Shown here: positions 59,376 through 64,000 of the stretch, piece after piece
How the letters are laid out: each line of letters starts with the position of its first letter
Numbering within the stretch: position 1 is the stretch's first letter
DNA from: Dendrophyllia cribrosa
Lineage: Eukaryota; Cnidaria; Anthozoa; Scleractinia; Dendrophylliidae
Assembly (NCBI GenBank): GCA_024195265.1
Contig: JAJLRJ010000010.1
Span: 22,472,784 to 22,536,783 of the forward strand
Length of the DNA stretch: 64,000 nt
Direction of reading: 5' to 3'
Program-made: the position numbers and the translations under genes
The notes under the pieces: generated by a model
Database searches by the model: none
What the model was told of the DNA's origin: nothing
What the model saw: the letters and a program-made list of their open reading frames with translations, nothing else

Positions 59376-59417
<42 letters not shown>

Positions 59418-62400
59418 TAGCATTGTTTAGGTTTTCAGTCTTTTTACAAATTGAAATTTGGAAGGATTAATAACTAGCGGTACCATATTGGAGGCAATGT
59501 GCTGCCCCGTGGTCAACTTTTCTATACAAAGGCGATTTTTGATGCGATTTTTGTCGCGCTCTCCAATGCAACTTTTGTCGCAAGTGTAAACTAGCGGCGA
59601 TTTCCTGTGCGATTCGAGTGCGACATTTGCTTTGATTTGCTGTGATTTCCCAAAAATCGCCGCTTGGTTGCATCAGGTTTCGAACATGTTCGAAACCTCT
59701 GCGACATCGCGCCCAAATCGCACTGAAAGCGCCGCCCGTTCACACATGCAATTTGAAGATACAACTTGCACGCGACAAAAATTCACAAAACACCGCATGT
59801 GTAAACGAGCCTTTAAATGTGAATAAGCGCCACACAATAGAGCAAAAGTACTAAAACGTTGTTTGAAAAAAAAAGTGCCGCCCTTGATTAATTGCCGCAC
59901 CCTTTAACCACAACGCGGCACTCTTTCGTAGCACTAAAGACAGGGCGGAAGTCTTAATTCCTTTGGTCTAAATTATTCTCGCTTTGTTCTTCCTTTGGAG
60001 GGTCTGAATAGAATGGTTAGTTTTTTATTCAAAAATGTTGTTTCCTTGTTGAAGTTTCAACAAGGACCGAACCTAGCAAAACGCCGCCCTCGAATAAGCA
60101 CCGCATGAAAAAGTCGAAAAACTTAAATACGGTTACGGTAGCTATCATTTGTGAACTTATCTGATCTGCATTTTTTATTTTTTCAATAGGATGATGAAAT
60201 CATATGCTGGGATGTTCGCAATCCTGGGACAGTTCTGTACTGCATGAACCGTTCAGTGAATACCAATCAGAGAGTGTACTTCGATATAGACAGGTATTTT
60301 TAATTTGTCAAAAGAGCAGTTTTTAATTGTGTGTCGAAAATAATTTAGCTATTGCTTTGATTTTGCATTGCTACATGTACACTTTGTGATTGGCTAAAAA
60401 AAAATTGCGCCACACAAAAGCAATCGTGACTTGCTCGCACGCATTTTTTCCGCACTTGGCGCTGACTGCATGTTTTTACTTCGAGTTTTTATTGGTTTGT
60501 TGTATCTCTTCTAATTGGCCGGATTTGTTTTTTATCACTCGGACATTAAAGCAAACTTAGCTAACGATTCTAATCGAGAGCATGTATCACAGATGACTAT
60601 ATGTCGGACTGATAGAGCAGTTTTTGATTGCGTGTCGTTTACACATGCGATTTTTGATGCGATTTTTGTGGCGCACTCCAGTGCAACTTTTGTCGCAAGT
60701 GTAAACTAGCGGCGATTTCTGTGCGATTCGGGTGCGACATTTGTTTGATTTGCTGTGATTTCCCAAATATCGCCGATTAGTTGCATCAGGTTTCGAACAT
60801 GTTCGAAACCTCTGCGACATCGCGCGACAAATCGCCGCTAGTTTACACAGGCGATTTGAAAATACAACTTCCGCGCGACAAATATTGCACCGAAAAGTGC
60901 GACAAAAATTGCACAAAAAATCGCCTGTGTAAACGGGCCTTAAGACCAACATCAAATTAATTGCGTTGGCCAATCACAACAGACAAAGACAATCCAATGA
61001 ACCAGTCATAACTGGGAGGATACATGTTGCTGGTACCAAACGCGGGAAAACGCATTCAACCAAGTCGCAATCGGCTATTATTTTTTTCCTGATTGGCTGA
61101 GAAAGTGACGCGAGTTTTTAAACCAATCACAAAGCGTAAAATACTTTGGACGTTCAATTGAATAAAAAGTCTGGTATCTGTCTTTCGTGATCCTTTGTGT
61201 AGGTCTGGACAATATATTATCTCTGGTAACGCTGACGGTACTGTCACTGTGTGGGATTCAACACTTCCTCCTGTCAACAACGACACAATAACAGAAGCCA
61301 CGCTGGAGCCAGTCTTGAAGTTTGTGGCCCATGGAGACTTTGTCAATGGAGCCAGGTAAGTAATTTACTACCAGCTCAGTACCAGTGTTCTTTCTTGCCT
61401 TGTTGTCTCTGGAGAGCCTGGTGCAGGGTTGCGTTGAATCAGAGCCTGAAACGCCTCGGAATAGCGCCTCGTTCTCCAATCGAGCTACAAAAAACAACTT
61501 CGAATATCGAAAGGGCACAGCACAATTAGCTTTCTCTGGAAATTTGGGTGCGATGATGTATGGCTTATTTGCGCTTTTGCTACCCAGCAATTTTGCAGGT
61601 TTTGATAGGTAGTATTTCCTTTAAACATTAGATACAAAAGCTTAATATTGCGTAGAACACTAAGTTTAACAAGCTCTTTCAACTTTTGAACTTAATTCGT
61701 TTTTAGCACGATGCTTCCTCTACGTAATTATGAAACAAACTATAAACATGCAATGACGTCTACAAAGATTACAATACAATGCAATACAATACAGTGCAGT
61801 GCAGTGCAGTACAGTGCAGTGCAGTGCAGTGCAGTGCAGTGCAATACAATGCAATACAATACGATGCAATACAATACATTAACTTTATTTATCCACGGTA
61901 AAAAGCAATCATCAGGCATGAGAAAAATTATTAATAACTAACTAATGCTAATATCAATCTTAAACAAACTCTAGTTATGACAATGCTAATAACAATCAAA
62001 TCAACTCTAGTTAATTCTTAAAAGGTGCTTGCTGTCCATGAATGCCGTGCATTATATGGATTATTGTACATTTTTTTTAATGAAATCACTGCAGCTGGAT
62101 TTAAGGAAGAGAGAGAGTTTGCGCTTGTCGCAGCTCAAAAGGTAGACCATTCCACAGCACCGAACCTCTATGAGTGAAACTGTTTTTGACTAAGTTGGTT
62201 CGGGGCAGTGGAGTAGCTAACTTGCCCTCGGAGTTCCTAAGAGAATAATTAGAGATTTCATTTCGATACGTAAACATAGAATGCAAATATTGTGGAGCGA
62301 GGCCATTTAGTGACTTGTACACCATAGCCGCTGTTTGAATATTCCGTTGCATTTCTAGTTTTTTCCAACCCAAAGATATAAAAAGATCGTCAACACTGGT

Positions 62401-62480
62401 ATCATAAGGAGAGAAGGTCAAGATACGGGTGGTGCGATTTTAAAGTTTCTGTAGTTTTGTTGCAAGGGATTTTTCCCCAA

Positions 62481-62514
<34 letters not shown>

Positions 62515-63506
62515 TGGCGTTATTGATAGATAGAAGTATTTCAAATGAAACGAAAGGCCGACTTCTCTTTAAAATATCAATGCCAGAAGCAATCTTTTTT
62601 CAAATTTTATCGACGTGAACATTCCAGGACAGGATTGACCTAGATAGGCTGATCTACTACTTTACAATCAAAAGAACACCATTAGCCACTAATAAACCAA
62701 TTTCGATATATTAAAATTCATACTTGGCTTCGAGGCTTGGGGAAATAAAACAAATGAAATCACATTGAGGTTCAGCATTTAATTATTTATTTCTTTTGTT
62801 TTATTCCCCCAAGCCTCGGAGCCAAGTTTGAATTTTAATATATCGAAATTGGTCTATTGAAAACGTGGCTGTTGTGGCCGGAGGCCTCACGACCCTCTCT
62901 TCGTTCATTTCGCCTAAAACTGGCGGTAAATAAGTAAACAAAAAGACACCCAGATGTCCTTCCAGCTATAAGTTCAGTTGTCAGCAGAAACCCATAAGTT
63001 TCAGGTTGTCAGTTATCGCCTTTGCAGTCTACCGCTGCCCGATTACAATTTAAGATAATTTTGTATAAAAATGTTTGGTGTGTAGCCAGGCATGTTAAAA
63101 AGAAATATTAAAAAGTTGACACTGGCTAAAAATGTTGTGTTGGACGTTTCGGCAACTACTGTTGCCGTCTTCAGCAAAAGATAAAATGCAAATGTCTAAC
63201 GGCGTCCTGATGGGTCCTGATGGTATACGATATATGCAAATATTAAATAGCACCTCGAAAGAACCTTTTGAGGTGAAACAAAGTCTCTAGAGCATTTTTC
63301 ATTTGTATTTGTATTGTTGTTAATGTATTTTTTTTTTCAGTTTCCATCCCAGTCTTCCTCTGTTGGTCACAACCTCTGGACAACGGCAATTTGCAGAGCC
63401 TGGGAATGACAGCGATGACAACGACGACACGAACACAATGAACAAAGACATTGGGATACAAGTGGATAATTCACTCCGAATATGGGCAGTGGGAGAGCAG
63501 CAGTAA
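44141..63506 (+). CDS. WRAP53: Telomerase Cajal body protein 1 (WD-repeat)
   Basis: Eleven coding exons, all in continuous phase: 44141-44766, 46568-46672, 48049-48160, 48596-48684, 51356-51446, 51558-51690, 56918-57010, 58321-58439, 60190-60293, 61203-61355, 63341-63506. The total is 1,791 nt, 596 residues (human about 548). Residues 1-208 are acidic and poorly conserved. The rest is a WD-repeat propeller with family landmarks [76 protein letters not shown] and [13 protein letters not shown]1 binds the CAB box of scaRNAs and telomerase RNA and brings them to Cajal bodies. The start is the first ATG of exon 1; a TTG two codons earlier is not used. Stop TAA is at 63504-63506. Confidence 0.93.
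44767..46567. other. WRAP53 intron 1
   Basis: It contains a degenerate TTGGAGGTGCGGCTTATCTG repeat fragment at about 45183-45290 and a small inverted repeat at 46297-46353 (CTCTCTAAGATGGACA / TGTCCATCTTAGAGAG). No gene was recognised. Confidence 0.5.
47883..47988. mobile_element. Foldback MITE (106 bp)
   Basis: The arms CACTTAATGACTGATCCCTC and GGTCATTAAGTG, with CGGGAAACAGTGAATTTTGT and its complement inside, pair nearly perfectly. It ends 60 bp before WRAP53 exon 3. Confidence 0.85.
49013..49336. mobile_element. Poly(G)-ended TIR element with five GGTACC..TTAGGG repeats
   Basis: The ends are poly(G) (about 16) plus GACTCCCATATAAAAATGAC and its complement ending in poly(C). Between them (G/C)GTACC(T/G)(A/C/T)TTAGGG occurs five times at roughly 35-60 bp intervals. 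It lies in WRAP53 intron 4. Confidence 0.85.
49780..50070. repeat. Dispersed repeat, copy 2
   Basis: It shares AACAAATATACAACTAAATT, AGTGCAGGATTACAAGGATG and TTTCAAGACAATAAAGC with 34370-34715, in the same order. Confidence 0.65.
50384..50610 (+). mobile_element. 3' end of a non-LTR retroelement (CR1/L2-like)
   Basis: The frame [19 protein letters not shown] then stop is the usual end of a CR1/L2-type ORF2. A short UTR with GCGCGC and the tail TTA-repeat (ATTATTATT...) follow. The element is 5'-truncated, in WRAP53 intron 4. Confidence 0.7.
51193..51330. repeat. Dispersed repeat copy 2, just before WRAP53 exon 5
   Basis: It is homologous to 8194-8338. It ends about 25 bp before the exon 5 acceptor (51355), so the branch-point region of intron 4 may be repeat-derived. 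Confidence 0.75.
52683..53516. mobile_element. TIR element, ~830 bp
   Basis: The ends AGGCCCAAATCGCACTTG and CAAGTGCGATTTGGGCCT are perfect inverted repeats. Inner segments with GACAATTTTGTA also recur inverted. No transposase frame was identified. It lies in WRAP53 intron 6. Confidence 0.8.
54168..55073 (-). CDS. Rhodopsin-family GPCR, single exon, nested in a WRAP53 intron
   Basis: 301 residues with seven hydrophobic segments near 13-34, 43-65, 90-112, 132-152, 167-187, 207-229 and 236-257. Class A landmarks: N26 in TM1, LAVADLLVG with D53 in TM2, [11 protein letters not shown] (Glu-Arg in place of DRY) after TM3, W140 in TM4, MWLPY (W222, P224) in TM6 and NPILY (254-257 region) in TM7. 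The N-terminus is very short and without signal peptide. S89 sits where the conserved TM3 cysteine is expected, while C74 and C168 are in loops. The tail is Arg/His-rich. ATG is at 55071-55073. Ligand unknown; cnidarians have many one-exon amine/adenosine/melatonin-like receptors of this kind. It is antisense to WRAP53 in intron 6. Confidence 0.88.
   Translation of the reverse strand: MVLSSSECTAWLAVFMTETVAIVTLNIVTSIIFIKNRSLRVRSLYLVINLAVADLLVGGASGSMNVSFVGGMLCNIWEFNDEKRNLFQSDVSIGMQLLFPVASLTNIVAISLERVHATFRPFNHHVLRKSVSRVTIAVVWVSAVLVSTALVVLRNYAGQRSSYTYAWCSFVAICLFIICVSYVSIFVKIYYGAHLQHHGAVSRDRKLTVTLFIVTLVSLLMWLPYVIFTFVSISFLTVKLAMIVLFFANSFANPILYAIRIPEFRRALVSLFRCRLRQKRVASLHLHVMSHAANDNDNHLF
57480..57504. 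repeat. Poly(C) run, ~25 nt
   Basis: About 25 consecutive C residues lie in WRAP53 intron 7, preceded by CT-rich sequence. Confidence 0.95.
57861..58139. mobile_element. TIR element, ends GGTTTTCAATTGAGTGTCG
   Basis: The ends GGTTTTCAATTGAGTGTCG and CGACACTCAATTGAAAACC are perfect inverted repeats, the same family as 39096-39431, including AAACCAAAACCAAA and CCAATCA blocks. It is in WRAP53 intron 7. Confidence 0.9.
58667..59416 (+). mobile_element. 5'-truncated LINE with ORF2 C-terminus and (GAT)n tail
   Basis: The frame up to 59045 gives the end of a reverse-transcriptase [35 protein letters not shown] and [14 protein letters not shown] 3' UTR with the hairpin TATACAACCTGCCTCG / GCGGGTTGTATA follows, then a tail of about 15 GAT units. 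It lies in WRAP53 intron 8, sense orientation. Confidence 0.8.
59490..59820. mobile_element. TIR MITE with GTGTAAAC-type ends, copy 1
   Basis: It shares GCGATTTTTGATGCGATTTT, GTCGCAAGTGTAAACTAGCG and the GTGTAAACG(A/G)G end with 60630-60943. The left terminus is decayed. It is in WRAP53 intron 8. Confidence 0.7.
60313..61168. mobile_element. Disrupted TIR element of the 39096 family
   Basis: Left ends AGAGCAGTTTTTAATTGTGT (60313) and AGAGCAGTTTTTGATTGCGT (60614), and a right end TTGGACGTTCAATTGAAT (near 61150), belong to the 39096/57861 family. The MITE at 60630-60943 splits it. It fills WRAP53 intron 9. Confidence 0.65.
60630..60943. mobile_element. TIR MITE with CGTTTACAC/GTGTAAACG ends, copy 2 (nested)
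   Basis: It opens CGTTTACACATGCGATTTTT and closes AAATCGCCTGTGTAAACGGG. Internal CGCGACAAA and TTTGTCGC motifs are inverted about the centre. It is inserted in the family-39096 element. Confidence 0.75.
61750..62640 (-). mobile_element. 5'-truncated CR1/L2-like LINE
   Basis: On the minus strand, [20 protein letters not shown] and [12 protein letters not shown], a frame change, then [20 protein letters not shown] and [15 protein letters not shown] match the 3' half of CR1/L2-type reverse transcriptases. The tail is the (GCAGT)n/(ATACA)n repeat at 61775-61880. It lies in WRAP53 intron 10, antisense. Confidence 0.8.
61775..61880. repeat. Pentanucleotide microsatellite (GCAGT)n / (CAATA)n
   Basis: About 13 GCAGT-type units are bracketed on both sides by ACAAT(A/G) units. 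It is the 3' tail of the adjacent LINE. Confidence 0.9.
62694..62855. mobile_element. Foldback MITE (~162 bp)
   Basis: The arms from ACCAATTTCGATATATTAAA through CCAAGCCTCG and its complement pair along about 65 bp, around an AT-rich centre. Confidence 0.85.
63085..63190. repeat. Repeat fragment with GTTTCGGCAACTACTGTTGC
   Basis: The phrase GACGTTTCGGCAACTACTGT then TGCCGTCTTCAGC resembles a terminal piece seen in Penelope-type retroelements. Without coding sequence this is only a guess. Confidence 0.25.
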
Positions 63507-63538
63507 TTAACCCGAGTATCGGGCTTTTCAGTCGGGTG

Positions 63539-63559
63539 GGGGTGGGGGGGGGGGGGGAG
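63539..63559. repeat. G-rich run after the WRAP53 stop
   Basis: GGGTGGGGGTGG followed by about 14 G lies 30 nt past the stop codon, probably inside the 3' UTR. No AATAAA was found between here and the window end. Confidence 0.85.
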
Positions 63560-63970
63560 CGGAGAAACGCCACCCTCCTCCCTCCCATTGGGAAGGACTG
63601 ATACTCTGGTTTAGCAGTAATGGAACAAGTGCTGTAATTATTTTTGCAAAACTTTGTTCATACCAGTCAGTTGATAACAAGTAGTAGGGATATCTTGTAA
63701 ATATCTTCTCCGTGCCCCCTCTGACCTCTTTCTCTTCTTCCAGCCTCTGACGTTTCGCGAAACCAAAATGACGGCCAAACACTAAACAAATTTTACAATT
63801 CAGCACGCTACCAAAAAACGCCTTTCATTGTCATTAGTGTAGCGCAACGTAACTTTGTATTTGCTTGGTGTAGTTTAGAATGATGTAAATTAATTTTATA
63901 GTTTTGTAGTGTAAACATCGCTTTCTTTTGTCATAAAAAAGTTGGCATCACGAGGTTACACAACATGTAG

Positions 63971-64000
63971 CTGCGGTTACACAAACCCCGGTAAATGGCA
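63971..64000. mobile_element. Start of a second GGTTACAC..GGTAAATGGCA element, cut by window end
   Basis: GCGGTTACACAAACCCCGGT and AAATGGCA parallel the left end of 43007-43408. Confidence 0.55.

Overview
This window is eukaryotic nuclear DNA. The spliced genes, AT-rich introns, dense miniature inverted-repeat elements, CR1/L2-like retroelement 3' ends and long poly(G)/poly(C) runs suggest an invertebrate. Protein family content (an expanded-type rhodopsin GPCR, a zinc-finger tyrosine-recombinase-like gene, the style of the multicopy orphan genes) points to an anthozoan cnidarian, most likely a stony coral. The species call is inference. No bacterial operon, CRISPR array or rRNA is present.

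Layout. (1) About 0.08-15 kb, minus strand: a long multi-exon gene encoding two C2H2-like zinc fingers, a tyrosine-recombinase-like catalytic core (exons 12599-11363 and 10577-10102) and a chain of tiny acidic or basic phase-1 exons. Its 5' part holds an in-frame duplicated exon pair, one copy carrying a stop. (2) About 15-22.7 kb: almost only repeats (TIR elements, tRNA-like-headed elements, dispersed repeats). (3) 22.9-23.5 kb, minus: a two-exon orphan gene fragment cut by a MITE. (4) 24.4-25.7 kb, minus: a single-exon 414-residue Ser/Lys/Pro-rich orphan with an internal duplication; a ~350-bp tandem repeat begins at its start codon. (5) 26.8-28.5 kb: tRNA-like elements, a MITE, and a decayed pseudogene whose recognised stops are all TGA. 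(6) 28.5-36.3 kb: intergenic repeats, including an 810-bp TIR element, a 77-bp tandem repeat and two very long palindromes. (7) 36.35-43.91 kb, minus: FBXL18, an F-box/LRR protein. (8) 44.14-63.51 kb, plus: WRAP53 (TCAB1), 11 coding exons in continuous phase, 596 residues. The two start codons are 227 bp apart, so the pair probably shares a bidirectional promoter. A one-exon GPCR lies antisense inside WRAP53 intron 6.

The named genes do not form one pathway: FBXL18 is an SCF ubiquitin-ligase adaptor and WRAP53 a telomerase/scaRNA Cajal-body factor. The less-described material is the recombinase-like gene, and the non-autonomous repeats that share terminal motifs, nest in one another, or combine TIRs with Pol III promoter boxes. 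All exon calls come from reading splice sites and phase by eye; nothing was searched against a database.
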